Positions 13,491-21,247 of a DNA stretch of 21,247 nt are shown here, in pieces. Where the stretch lies: positions 1 to 21,247 of the forward strand of contig JAGYIH010000015.1 in NCBI GenBank assembly GCA_018402615.1, in the 5' to 3' direction. Made by a program: the position numbers and the translations under genes. Positions within the stretch are counted from its first letter, which is position 1. The number at the start of each line of letters is the position of its first letter. Origin of the DNA: Aquiluna sp. (GTDB lineage: Bacteria; Actinomycetota; Actinomycetes; Actinomycetales; Microbacteriaceae). A model generated the notes under the pieces. The model made no database searches. It worked only from the letters and a program-made list of their open reading frames with translations, and had not been told where the DNA came from.

Positions 13491-16040
13491 ATGTCTGGCC
13501 GCTCCGCTTTGTCCGCGCTGGGAAACCTAATCAAATTTGGAGTTCTCAGCGTTGTGGCTGGGCTACTCTCGGTGGCACTGATTGCCCCCGCTGTAGCGGT
13601 GGCGGGCGTCGTTACCAACACCGGCATCGGGATGTTTGAAGGTCTTCCGAATTACATTCGCCCAATCAACGCATCGCAGTCCTCCTCCATCTACGCTCTT
13701 CGCGACGGCAAGCCGGAGCAAATCGCCACTTTTTATCACGAGAACCGAGTTGAGGTCCCCTACGAAGAGATGTCCATCAACCTGATCAATGCCGTGGTTG
13801 CCACCGAGGACCCTAGGTTCTACGAGCACGGTGGGGTGGACATCATTTCGCTAATCAGAGCAACTCTGACCAACCTTGCCACCTTCGGTGAGGGGCCTGG
13901 AGCCTCCACGATCACCATGCAGTACGTGCGCCAGTCACTCGTGGAGGTAGCAAACCTCTCGGGAGACACGAACGCTATTGCCGAGGCGACTGAGGTGAGC
14001 GTCGAGCGTAAGCTCCGAGAGATTCGCCTGGCCATAGCCTTAGAAAAAGATGTCTCTAAAAAGGAGATTCTGGCTGGCTATTTGAACCTAGCTTTTTTGG
14101 GTAATCAGATCAATGGTGTCGAAACCGCCTCGCAGTATTACTTCGGAATACCTGCGAGCAAGCTAAATGTTCCTCAGGCCGCATATTTAGCCGGGATGCT
14201 GAAATCTCCCAATGACTACAAGCCTGACGACTCCGGCAACCTAAAGCGCGGCATGGGTCGCAGGGACTTCGTAATCCAAAACATGGCCGATCACGGCTAC
14301 ATAACCCAGGAGCAGGCTGACGCCTACAAGAAATCTCCAATCCAGACTCGAATCACTAAGACCCGACAGGGCTGCGAAGAAAACCAGACCACCGCGTTCT
14401 TCTGCGACTACGCGGTTTGGACAATTCGCAACTCTCAAGAGTTTGGGATGACTTCAGAGGAACGCGAGATGCTGCTCAAGCGCGGTGGGCTTGAGATCTT
14501 TACAACGTTGGACCTGGACATTCAGCAGGCCGCTTGGGATTCCGTGATGACCCGGCTTCCGCCAGACAACGAGTGGGGTTTTGGCACGGCATCGGTATCC
14601 GTTGAGGTTGGCACCGGTCGCATAATCGCGATGGCCCAAAATCGCATTTATGACCAAAATGAGGCTCCCGGTCTTGGGCGCACCAGCGTGAACTACAACA
14701 GCGACAGAGACTTTGGAGGCTCCTCTGGTTTCCAGCCCGGATCCACATACAAGATTTTTACCCTGGCCGAGTGGCTCAAAAATGGCTACACCCTCGGTGA
14801 CCACGTGGATGGCCGCATCTTCACCGGCGAGGACGTAGACCTGGATGGTGAACCAGATGAGGTGAAGATCTGGGACGTATCAAAGGAGTTCCAAGCCAGC
14901 TGTGGCGGCGTTGTTGGACTCTGGGAGGTAAATAACTCTGGTGACAGAACAATTGATGACATCTCCGTGCGCGAGGCCGTCATAACCTCGCAGAACACCG
15001 CCTTTGCCGCGATGGCATCCAAGTTGGACCTGTGCGCAATCCGCGACACCGCCGTTGACTTTGGCGTCAAACGCTCGGATGGAACCGAACTTTTATATGT
15101 GCCGGCAACCATCCTGGGAACCAATGAGGTATCGCCCCTGACCATGGCTGGTGCCTACGCAGCGATTGCGAACAATGGCGTCTACTGCACTCCGATCGCC
15201 ATCGAAAGAGTAATCATCCGAACCAGCGGTGAAGAACTTACGGTGCCCGAGAGTCTTTGCAATCAGTCAGTAAACCCAGAGATTGCGGCAGCAATGACCG
15301 AGGCCCTGAGGGGTGTGATGACCGGTGGAACCGGTATTGCAGCAAATCCGAATGACGGCACAACGTTGGCAGGAAAGACCGGTACCACAGATGACCGGAT
15401 CCACACCTGGATGGCTGGCTACTCAACCGAAGTGGCAACGGCGACCTGGGTTGGCAACGTGGTTGGACTCACCCCGCAAACGGGCAAGAGCGTTGATGGG
15501 CTTGCGGTCTCTGGAATCAGGCACGCGGTTTGGCGAGACATAATGCTGGAGGCCAATAAGCACTATGAAAATGGCACCTTCCCACCGGCAAACCCGAGAT
15601 TCGTACAACCGACAATGCTCCGGGTGCCAAACCTTGAAGGCTTCGATGTTGAGACTGCCAGGGGGCAGCTAATTAGCAATGAGCTCAATGTTCAGATTAT
15701 GGAGGAAGAGGTGGCATCAACCATGCCGATCGGCTCGGTTGCCTTCACCATTCCCGAATTGGGAACCGAAGTTCCAAGAGGCTCGATCATTCAGGTATTT
15801 GTTTCTGGAGGTGGAAAACTGTTTGTCCCAGACCTAGCAGGATTCTCGCTCGCTGATGGCTTCTCCGCCCTTGAGGCCAGCGGCCTAATTGCCACCTATC
15901 CGCAGCCAAGCCAATTCCAATACCTAAATAAGTGCGATCCAAACCTGCCTGACGATTCAGTGCACTCCACCTACCCGGCAGCGGGCACCGAGGTAACTGA
16001 AGCCAGCGCAATAATCGTCATGCCAAACCGATGTGGGTAG
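13491..16040 (+). CDS. ponA: Class A penicillin-binding protein with two PASTA domains
   Basis: This 849-residue protein is a bifunctional peptidoglycan synthase. A membrane segment lies at about 14-42. The transglycosylase domain (about 60-240) has the catalytic Glu106 in Glu-Asp-Pro-Arg-Phe and a second motif near Gly-Ala-Ser-Thr-Ile-Thr (137-142). The transpeptidase domain (about 330-690) has Ser418-Thr-Tyr-Lys421, Ser500-Gln-Asn502 and Lys629-Thr-Gly631, so both activities look intact. Two C-terminal PASTA modules follow (about 709-774 and 775-849). They may sense or bind wall fragments. It polymerises and cross-links glycan strands outside the membrane. It starts 42 bp from the divergent DUF4177 gene, probably as a leaderless transcript, and its end overlaps the metallophosphoesterase by 10 nt. 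Confidence 0.95.
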   Translation: MSGRSALSALGNLIKFGVLSVVAGLLSVALIAPAVAVAGVVTNTGIGMFEGLPNYIRPINASQSSSIYALRDGKPEQIATFYHENRVEVPYEEMSINLINAVVATEDPRFYEHGGVDIISLIRATLTNLATFGEGPGASTITMQYVRQSLVEVANLSGDTNAIAEATEVSVERKLREIRLAIALEKDVSKKEILAGYLNLAFLGNQINGVETASQYYFGIPASKLNVPQAAYLAGMLKSPNDYKPDDSGNLKRGMGRRDFVIQNMADHGYITQEQADAYKKSPIQTRITKTRQGCEENQTTAFFCDYAVWTIRNSQEFGMTSEEREMLLKRGGLEIFTTLDLDIQQAAWDSVMTRLPPDNEWGFGTASVSVEVGTGRIIAMAQNRIYDQNEAPGLGRTSVNYNSDRDFGGSSGFQPGSTYKIFTLAEWLKNGYTLGDHVDGRIFTGEDVDLDGEPDEVKIWDVSKEFQASCGGVVGLWEVNNSGDRTIDDISVREAVITSQNTAFAAMASKLDLCAIRDTAVDFGVKRSDGTELLYVPATILGTNEVSPLTMAGAYAAIANNGVYCTPIAIERVIIRTSGEELTVPESLCNQSVNPEIAAAMTEALRGVMTGGTGIAANPNDGTTLAGKTGTTDDRIHTWMAGYSTEVATATWVGNVVGLTPQTGKSVDGLAVSGIRHAVWRDIMLEANKHYENGTFPPANPRFVQPTMLRVPNLEGFDVETARGQLISNELNVQIMEEEVASTMPIGSVAFTIPELGTEVPRGSIIQVFVSGGGKLFVPDLAGFSLADGFSALEASGLIATYPQPSQFQYLNKCDPNLPDDSVHSTYPAAGTEVTEASAIIVMPNRCG

Positions 16041-16855
16041 CCACCAACTCTGGCCCCTTTGAGCTCATCGAGCTCTCTGTGGAATTCACAGAACTGCGCG
16101 GCCTTTCCGTACTGCACCTATCCGATTTGCACTTCGCTCCCGGCCAAAAAAATAAGCGAGAGTTTTTAGAGCAGCTCGCCGCAACGGCACCTGACCTGGT
16201 CATAAATACCGGAGACAACCTGGGTCACCGCGATTCAATCTCGCCCACCCTCGAGGCACTTGCACCACTTTTGGAAATCCCGGGAGTCTTTGTCAATGGC
16301 AGCAATGACTACCGAGAGCCAAAGCCCAGAAACCCTCTTAGCTACCTGTCGGCACCATCAAATGTCTCCTCCCCAAAGAACCTAGACACCAAGCGCTTCA
16401 ACTCCGAACTTGAAGGAATGGGGTGGCTGAATCTCAATAACCAGTCGGGAAGCCTCGAACTTGGTGGCGTAAAGATCGGCTTTCTCGGTTTGGATGATCC
16501 TCACGAAAACCTAGACGCACTGCAAACCCTGAAGAGTCAAGGCAAAAAAATTGCCGGGTCCGATGTGGTACTGGGCGTGGCTCACGCCCCATACATGCGG
16601 GTGATTGACGCATTTTTAGAGCAGCGGGTAAACATGATGTTTGCCGGCCACACTCATGGCGGCCAGCTCTGTTTGCCCGGCAAAAAAGCCCTAGTCACCA
16701 ACAGTGACCTGAATCCTAAATTTGCAAGTGGACTCTCTGCGTGGGGAAGTGAAAGCGAAATGCTACTGCATGTCTCGCAGGGTGCTGGGCATTCTATTTA
16801 CGCACCGCTAAGGTTGTTCTGCCCTCCGGCAGCCACCCTGATCAGCTTCGTTTAG
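16031..16855 (+). CDS. Calcineurin-like metallophosphoesterase
   Basis: This 274-residue protein carries the two-metal phosphoesterase motifs in order: Asp32-x-His34, Gly-Asp62-Asn63, Asn92-Asp93 (in Gly-Ser-Asn-Asp, where the broader family has Gly-Asn-His-Asp), His185, and Gly-His207-Thr-His209-Gly-Gly. It should hydrolyse a phosphate ester or phosphodiester; the substrate is unknown. No signal peptide is seen. The ATG lies within the last codons of the PBP gene (10-nt overlap, different frame), so translation is probably coupled and a link to envelope metabolism is likely. The GTG at 16079 is a possible later start. The stop overlaps the convergent asd stop by 4 nt. Confidence 0.88.
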   Translation: MWVATNSGPFELIELSVEFTELRGLSVLHLSDLHFAPGQKNKREFLEQLAATAPDLVINTGDNLGHRDSISPTLEALAPLLEIPGVFVNGSNDYREPKPRNPLSYLSAPSNVSSPKNLDTKRFNSELEGMGWLNLNNQSGSLELGGVKIGFLGLDDPHENLDALQTLKSQGKKIAGSDVVLGVAHAPYMRVIDAFLEQRVNMMFAGHTHGGQLCLPGKKALVTNSDLNPKFASGLSAWGSESEMLLHVSQGAGHSIYAPLRLFCPPAATLISFV

Positions 16856-17916
16856 GCAAGCTCCTGGGCTACTAGCTCTGCGATCTCGTAGGTGTTTAGG
16901 GCTGCGCCCTTCTTGAGGTTGTCCCCCACCACGAACAAGTCAATGGTGTTTTCAAAGTCCTCAGCCTGGCGAATTCGACCCACAAAAGTTGGGTCCTGAC
17001 CTGCAACCAACTGAGGTGTGGGGTAAAGGTCATTCTCAGGATCATCCAGCACCACTACCGTTGGTTGCTTTTCCAATTCCTCGCGCACCTGCTGCGCAGT
17101 CAGTGGATTGGCAAAGGTGGCGTGAACTGAAAGCGAGTGTGAAACCTGGACCGGGACGCGCACACAGGTTGCTGCAACCTTAAGGTCCTTAATACCCAAG
17201 ATCTTGCGGGACTCGTTGCGAACCTTGAGCTCCTCAGAGGTGTGGCCACCCTCCTTGAAGCCGCCAGCAGCAGGAATCACGTTCAGTGCAATCGGATGAG
17301 CCCAGGGGCTTTGGCTAAGAGAATCACTTGCCTCTAGGTGCTTTCTAACTCCGTCGGAGATAAGCCCCGCCTCGGGGTTTTCAGCAAGCGACTTGGTCTC
17401 TCGGGATAGCTGATCAATGCCGATAGCGCCGGCACCGGAAACCGCTTGGTAGCTTGAGACAACCAGCTCGGTGAGCGTCCACTTGCGGTGCAGAGCACCA
17501 ATCGCTGCCATCATGGTCAATGTCGTGCAGTTTGGGTTTGCAATGATGCCCAGTGGTCTTGAGCGAGCCATCTCCGGGTTCACCTCTGGCACCACCAGCG
17601 GGACGCTTGGGTTCATTCGGAACGCTGCGGAGTTGTCAATTGCAACCACTCCCTTGGCAGCCGCAATCGGTGCCCAAACTTCCGACACCTCGTCCGGAAC
17701 ATCAAACATTGCAATGTCGATGCCGTCAAAAGCCGATTCACTCAGAGCGACCACAACGTGCGGCTTGCCGTGAACCACGATCTCTTTACCAGCACTGCGA
17801 GCTGACGCAATCAACCTGATCTCACCCCAGATGTTCTCTCGGGAGTTGATGATGTCGATCATCACCGAGCCAACCGCTCCGGTCGCACCAACTAAAGCCA
17901 AATTCAATCCCGACAC
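16852..17916 (-). CDS. asd: Aspartate-semialdehyde dehydrogenase
   Basis: This 354-residue enzyme has the NADP-binding Gly-Ala-Thr-Gly-Ala-Val-Gly at 10-16, the catalytic Cys130 in Asn-Pro-Asn-Cys-Thr-Thr, and Arg253 with the acid/base His260. It reduces aspartyl phosphate, made by LysC, to aspartate semialdehyde, the branch point to lysine, diaminopimelate, threonine and methionine. The start is GTG 17916, only 2 nt after the lysC stop, with GGTAGG inside the lysC end as its ribosome-binding site, so the two enzymes are coupled. Length and motifs are normal. It is convergent with the metallophosphoesterase gene, sharing 4 nt at the stops. Confidence 0.97.
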   Translation of the reverse strand: MSGLNLALVGATGAVGSVMIDIINSRENIWGEIRLIASARSAGKEIVVHGKPHVVVALSESAFDGIDIAMFDVPDEVSEVWAPIAAAKGVVAIDNSAAFRMNPSVPLVVPEVNPEMARSRPLGIIANPNCTTLTMMAAIGALHRKWTLTELVVSSYQAVSGAGAIGIDQLSRETKSLAENPEAGLISDGVRKHLEASDSLSQSPWAHPIALNVIPAAGGFKEGGHTSEELKVRNESRKILGIKDLKVAATCVRVPVQVSHSLSVHATFANPLTAQQVREELEKQPTVVVLDDPENDLYPTPQLVAGQDPTFVGRIRQAEDFENTIDLFVVGDNLKKGAALNTYEIAELVAQELA

Positions 17917-17918
17917 AA

Positions 17919-18437
17919 TTACCTACCGGTTCCGGAGTAAATGATTGCGGTTTCGGCAGCGTCCAGCTCGAACGCGGTGTGAACAATCCTGGTGGCCTCT
18001 TTGAGCTGGTCGGCTCGAGTCACAACCGAGATCCGAATCTCGGAGGTGGAAATCATCTCAATGTTGATGCCGGCCTTGGCAAGCGCACCAAAGAGCTTGG
18101 CCGAGACCCCGGAGGAGGTCTTCATACCGGCTCCGACAATTGAAAGTTTTCCAATTTCGTCGTCGTAGCTAATCGACGCAAAGCCAACCTCTTGCTGGCG
18201 ACCCTTCAGGGCATCGACAACCTTGTGTCGGTCATTGTGAGGCAGGGTAAAGGAGATGTCCGAGAGGTGGTTTTCGGTGGTGGAGACGTTTTGCACGATC
18301 ATGTCAATGTTCGCACCAGCCTCGGAGACGATCTGGAAAATCTCCGCCGCCTTACCTGGTCGGTCTGGCAGACCAATTACGGTCACCTTGGACTGGGTGT
18401 CATCGGTTGCGACTCCGGAAACTACTGGCTCTTCCAC
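17919..18437 (-). CDS. lysC: Aspartate kinase beta subunit from an internal start in lysC
   Basis: Codon 250 of lysC is GTG (18437-18435) and is preceded by AGGAG (18447-18443) at 5 nt, a better ribosome-binding site than is usual inside a gene. It would give a 172-residue protein made only of the two ACT domains. In C. glutamicum, lysC is known to encode an overlapping beta subunit from the same point, giving an alpha2-beta2 enzyme. The position here is equivalent, so the same arrangement is likely, though expression is not shown. Confidence 0.75.
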   Translation of the reverse strand: MEEPVVSGVATDDTQSKVTVIGLPDRPGKAAEIFQIVSEAGANIDMIVQNVSTTENHLSDISFTLPHNDRHKVVDALKGRQQEVGFASISYDDEIGKLSIVGAGMKTSSGVSAKLFGALAKAGINIEMISTSEIRISVVTRADQLKEATRIVHTAFELDAAETAIIYSGTGR

Positions 18438-19184
18438 GTTATCTCCTGACTTGGGTGTGTAAATAAGGGTGCCTGCATCCAGGCTAAAGGTTGACCTGAC
18501 TCGAAGTGGCACCTGGTGCCGGCGAGCAAACTCAACGGCCCGAATGTAAAGAATCTTTGCCCCGGAACTAGAAAGCTCGAGCATCGATTCAATGTCGATT
18601 TGGTAGAGCTTGTGAGCTCTGGGGACAATTCTTGGGTCGGCGGTGTAGATGCCGTCAACGTCCGAGTAGATCTCGCAGACCTCCGCCTTCAAAGATGCCG
18701 CAAGGGCCACTGCAGTGGTGTCAGAACCGCCGCGACCCAAAGTGGTGGTGTCACCGTTCTCAAAGCTAAAGCCCTGGAAGCCGGCAACAATCGCAATTTC
18801 ACCAGCATCAAGCGACTGCTTGATGCGGCTTGGTTCTAGCTTCCAGATTCTTGCCGAGCCGTGCTCGGAGTCGGTTGAGATACCGGCTTGATAACCGGTA
18901 AAGGATTTTGCCTTGCCACCAAGTTCAATTATTGCCATTGCCAAAAGAGCCATTGCGATGCGCTCGCCTGCGGTTAGCAAAACATCCATCTCGCGACCGG
19001 TTGGGTCCGAGGAAACTGAATCGGCCAGGTCAATTAGTTCATCAGTTGTGTCACCCATGGCCGAGACCACAACGCAAACCTGGTTTCCCTCAGCCTGGGC
19101 ACTTAGAACGCGCGCGGCAACGTGCTTGATCTGCTCGGCGTCAGAGACCGAGGAGCCACCATACTTCTGCACGATAACTGCCAA
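17919..19184 (-). CDS. lysC: Aspartate kinase, alpha subunit (full length)
   Basis: This 421-residue protein phosphorylates aspartate, the first step to lysine, threonine and methionine. The kinase domain (about 1-245) starts with Val-Gln-Lys-Tyr-Gly-Gly-Ser-Ser and includes Gly-Arg-Gly-Gly-Ser-Asp-Thr-Thr at 150-157. Two ACT domains (about 265-340 and 345-415) are the site of lysine and threonine feedback; Ser301 lies where Corynebacterium glutamicum has a residue that, when changed, releases feedback. The start is TTG 19184 with AGGAG 7 nt upstream. Length equals that of the C. glutamicum protein as I remember it. An internal start at 18437 probably yields a separate beta subunit. asd follows after 2 nt. 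Confidence 0.97.
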   Translation of the reverse strand: MAVIVQKYGGSSVSDAEQIKHVAARVLSAQAEGNQVCVVVSAMGDTTDELIDLADSVSSDPTGREMDVLLTAGERIAMALLAMAIIELGGKAKSFTGYQAGISTDSEHGSARIWKLEPSRIKQSLDAGEIAIVAGFQGFSFENGDTTTLGRGGSDTTAVALAASLKAEVCEIYSDVDGIYTADPRIVPRAHKLYQIDIESMLELSSSGAKILYIRAVEFARRHQVPLRVRSTFSLDAGTLIYTPKSGDNVEEPVVSGVATDDTQSKVTVIGLPDRPGKAAEIFQIVSEAGANIDMIVQNVSTTENHLSDISFTLPHNDRHKVVDALKGRQQEVGFASISYDDEIGKLSIVGAGMKTSSGVSAKLFGALAKAGINIEMISTSEIRISVVTRADQLKEATRIVHTAFELDAAETAIIYSGTGR

Positions 19185-19210
19185 CGCAATACTCCTAGTT
19201 AGGGGGGATT

Positions 19211-19230
19211 GGATGCCGCCTTCGGCATTC
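19211..19230 (-). promoter_or_regulatory. Hairpin between recR and lysC
   Basis: ATGCCG and CGGCAT pair around a four-base loop, extended by one G-U and one G-C pair to 8 bp. It lies in the 54-nt gap between the recR stop and the lysC start. No T run follows, so it is not a standard terminator; it could modulate read-through, stabilise the lysC message or be chance. Confidence 0.4.
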
Positions 19231-19238
19231 AGAGCAGT

Positions 19239-19835
19239 CTAGTTGACTCGACGCCTACCCTCAAAAGCTCTTCCCAAAGTCATATCGTCCGCATATTCCA
19301 AATCCCCACCCACCGGAAGCCCGGAGGCAAGCTTGGAAACCGTAATTTCCATCGAACCCAATAGCCTTGCCAAATAGGTTGCGGTCGCCTCGCCCTCAAG
19401 GTTTGGGTTGGTAGCAATGATTACCTCTTTGATCTCTGGGTTAGCCAAACGCTTCATGAGGTCCTTGATGCGAAGCTGATCGGGGCCAATTCCCGCTATT
19501 GGCGAGATGGCCCCTCCAAGAACGTGATACAGCCCACGAAATTCGCGCGTGCGCTCAATGGAATTTATATCCTTGGAATCCTCCACAACGCAAAGCGATG
19601 CAATCTCACGTCTCGGATCTGAGCAAATGCCGCACTTCTCAGCCTCTGAAACGTTTCCGCAATCCTCACAGAACCTGACTTTGGCCTTGGCCTCCTGAAT
19701 CACCTGGGCCAAGGTGAGGGCAACGTCAGAGTCTGATTCAATCAGGTGAAAAGCAATGCGCTGAGCGCTCTTAGGGCCAACCCCGGGAAGCCTGCCAAGC
19801 TCATCAATCAGATCCTGGATTATGCCGTCATACAT
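19239..19835 (-). CDS. recR: Recombination mediator protein RecR
   Basis: This 198-residue protein, the usual length for RecR, has a helix-hairpin-helix at about 10-30 (Leu-Pro-Gly-Val-Gly-Pro-Lys-Ser-Ala), a zinc finger with Cys56, Cys59, Cys68 and Cys71, and a TOPRIM domain at about 80-175. With RecO/RecF it loads RecA at gaps in DNA. The ATG shares one base with the dnaX TGA stop (TGATG), so translation is coupled. The dnaX-recR pairing is common in bacteria and ties repair to the replisome clamp loader. Confidence 0.97.
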   Translation of the reverse strand: MYDGIIQDLIDELGRLPGVGPKSAQRIAFHLIESDSDVALTLAQVIQEAKAKVRFCEDCGNVSEAEKCGICSDPRREIASLCVVEDSKDINSIERTREFRGLYHVLGGAISPIAGIGPDQLRIKDLMKRLANPEIKEVIIATNPNLEGEATATYLARLLGSMEITVSKLASGLPVGGDLEYADDMTLGRAFEGRRRVN

Positions 19836-21247
19836 CAGTTATCGCCCTTGATTTGCTCGGCACCCAAAACCTCACGCAGCATAAACTCTCCGGCCTTCTC
19901 TTCCGACTCAGGGACTACGGCCGGTGCAACTTCGGGCTCTTCGTAATCGGCCTCCTCGGTAAATTCCTCTGCTTCAGTTGGTTCGATTACGGGAGCGGAA
20001 ACCATGGGTTCCGGAGCCTCGGCTACCTTGGCGCGGTATTTCACGATCACGCCAAACATGTCCTTGATTACGGAACGCAAAACCTCTGAAGCCCCGTTTG
20101 AGTTCTTAAACGCATCGACATCTTTTTGGCTCTGGAACAAAAGTGTCAGCACGTCTCCTTCAAAATCAATCACCTTGGTGGTGAAGGCCACGGCCCAGGC
20201 AGAGCGAGACTTTTTTGAAAGCACCTCCAGGATGCCATTCCAGTTTGCCTTGAACGAAGCAGTGCTAGCTTCAAGGTCTGACTTTGCAGCCGGCTTTGGA
20301 AGCTCAATTGCCTCGGTCTTTTCATCTTCGATGGCTGCGGGAGCTTGCTTTGGAACCGATGCCTTGGCTTGAGCTGGCTCTGGAACTTTAGCTGGGCCCT
20401 TGGAGGCTTGTGGTGCCTTGGCAGCCGCGGGCTTAGGCTCGGCAGCTGGCACGGTTCTTGCCACCGCAACATTTGACTGCGCAACTGGCGCCAGCACCCT
20501 CGCGCACAACAGCTCAAGTTGCAACCTTGGATTGGAAGCCGCACTGGTTTCAGCCAAAGCTTTGGCTGTCGCCTCTGCTGTCTGGGTGAGCTGGCTTAGG
20601 CCAAAGCGGCTGGCCTGAATCACCAGTAGTTCAAATTGCTCAGGCCCAATGCCGCGCAAGATCGCCTTCGCGTCTTTACCCAAAGAGCTCACCAGCATCA
20701 AATCACGGATTCGCTCAAGCAAATCCTCCAAAAACCTTCTGGCATCCTGGCCGGACTGAATGACCTTGTCCACCGCACGAAACGCCTGACCGGCATCCAG
20801 CTCGGCAAAGGCTTCAATAACTTCGCTCATTAGTGAGTCATGAGTGAAGCCCAACAAATTAGTTGCCCGAACGTAGTCGATTTCCTTTGAGTCAGAACCA
20901 GCGATTAGCTGATCTAACAGCGAAAGTGCGTCTCTGACCGAACCGCCAGATGCCCTAACAACCATTGGCATCACACCGTCGGCTGCACTAAAGCCCTCAG
21001 AGGCCAAAACGGTGCTCAGGTATTCCAAGAGTTCGCCTGGAGGAACCAACCGGAAAGGGTAGTGGTGGGTTCTGGAACGAATCGTGCCAATTACTTTCTC
21101 TGGCTCGGTGGTGGCGAATATGAACTTCACGTGGGCAGGTGGCTCTTCCACAATCTTTAGCAGGGCATTAAAGCCTTGCGGGGTAACCATGTGAGCCTCG
21201 TCCAAGATAAAAATCTTGTAGCGATCTCTCGCGGGTGCAAAGACTGC
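19835..21247 (-). CDS. dnaX: DNA polymerase III tau/gamma subunit, N-terminus off the window
   Basis: The frame is open from the right edge to the TGA at 19837-19835, giving 470 residues; roughly the first 100 (including the Walker A loop) are beyond the window. The AAA+ clamp-loader domain is recognisable from the Walker B Ile-Leu-Asp-Glu-Ala-His just inside the edge, the sensor 1 region Phe-Ala-Thr-Thr-Glu-Pro, and the Gly-Gly-Ser-Val-Arg-Asp-Ala sensor 2 region. A collar domain follows, then an Ala/Pro/Lys-rich linker near window residues 250-310, then a tau-type C-terminal domain beginning near Trp-Asn-Gly-Ile-Leu, and an acidic tail. It loads the beta clamp and links polymerases at the fork. 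A possible -1 frameshift signal lies at 20216-20210. Confidence 0.96.
   Translation of the reverse strand, partial: AVFAPARDRYKIFILDEAHMVTPQGFNALLKIVEEPPAHVKFIFATTEPEKVIGTIRSRTHHYPFRLVPPGELLEYLSTVLASEGFSAADGVMPMVVRASGGSVRDALSLLDQLIAGSDSKEIDYVRATNLLGFTHDSLMSEVIEAFAELDAGQAFRAVDKVIQSGQDARRFLEDLLERIRDLMLVSSLGKDAKAILRGIGPEQFELLVIQASRFGLSQLTQTAEATAKALAETSAASNPRLQLELLCARVLAPVAQSNVAVARTVPAAEPKPAAAKAPQASKGPAKVPEPAQAKASVPKQAPAAIEDEKTEAIELPKPAAKSDLEASTASFKANWNGILEVLSKKSRSAWAVAFTTKVIDFEGDVLTLLFQSQKDVDAFKNSNGASEVLRSVIKDMFGVIVKYRAKVAEAPEPMVSAPVIEPTEAEEFTEEADYEEPEVAPAVVPESEEKAGEFMLREVLGAEQIKGDN
20166..20228 (-). other. Candidate programmed -1 frameshift site in dnaX
   Basis: On the minus strand the heptamer A AAA AAG (20216-20210) is in the zero frame as tcA AAA AAG. 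GGAGG (20228-20224) lies 7 nt upstream, like the stimulatory Shine-Dalgarno of E. coli dnaX, which uses the same heptamer. After a -1 slip there are 14 new codons and then TGA (20168-20166), giving a shorter, gamma-like product lacking most of the C-terminal domain. A downstream hairpin, TCACC/GGTGA at 20184-20170, is weak and distant. Whether slippage occurs is untested. Confidence 0.4.

Noticed and set aside
19185..19238. Lysine riboswitch before lysC
   Set aside because: The 54-nt gap is far too short for that riboswitch and shows only one small hairpin.

Overview
This window looks like a chromosomal segment of an actinobacterium, most likely a small-genome, moderate-GC aquatic Microbacteriaceae-type organism (Rhodoluna/Aquiluna-like). 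That placement is an inference from protein style and was not searched. Supporting signs are a WhiB2-family Fe-S regulator, a DUF5719 protein, an acyl-CoA carboxylase beta/epsilon pair next to birA, a lysC with an internal start for a beta subunit, and several genes whose -10 box lies 6-7 nt before the start codon (leaderless transcripts). Gene density is very high. No stretch over 300 bases lacks a gene, and I saw no tRNA, rRNA, CRISPR array, insertion sequence or integrase.

Layout. (1) Positions 1-3675, minus strand: whiB2, then a large membrane glycosyltransferase, then a DUF5719 protein cut by the left edge, tightly packed. (2) Positions 3676-3797: a divergent control region with three abutting heptad half-sites over the whiB2 promoter, and a leaderless promoter for galE. 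(3) 3798-4748: galE, plus strand, ending inside the stop of a convergent gene. (4) 4741-8373, minus: a lipoprotein followed 3 nt later by a 1032-residue secreted protein (wall-hydrolase-like domain, nine roughly 56-residue repeats, Glu-Pro linker, three LysM domains). (5) 8472-10848, minus: birA, purK, purE. (6) 10974-12787, plus: accD with six apparent single-base indels confined to about 510 bp, then accE. (7) 12837-13448, minus: a 50-residue DUF4177 protein and a RidA-family protein. (8) 13491-16855, plus: a class A penicillin-binding protein with two PASTA domains, overlapping a metallophosphoesterase. (9) 16852-21247, minus: dnaX (5' end off the window), recR, lysC, asd.

Functionally the window combines envelope building (glycosyltransferase, GalE, PBP, LysM protein), amino-acid and wall precursor supply (LysC and Asd lead to lysine, threonine, methionine and diaminopimelate), purine synthesis (PurK, PurE), lipid precursor carboxylation (AccD, AccE, with BirA attaching biotin to a partner alpha subunit not present here) and replication/repair (DnaX, RecR).

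The most interesting points are the triple-heptad operator at whiB2; a possible programmed -1 frameshift signal in dnaX (in-frame A AAA AAG preceded by GGAGG); the conserved internal lysC start with a strong ribosome-binding site; the regular nine-fold repeat in the LysM protein; and the clustered indels in accD, which look more like consensus errors than decay. I do not see clear evidence of a wholly new multi-gene system.
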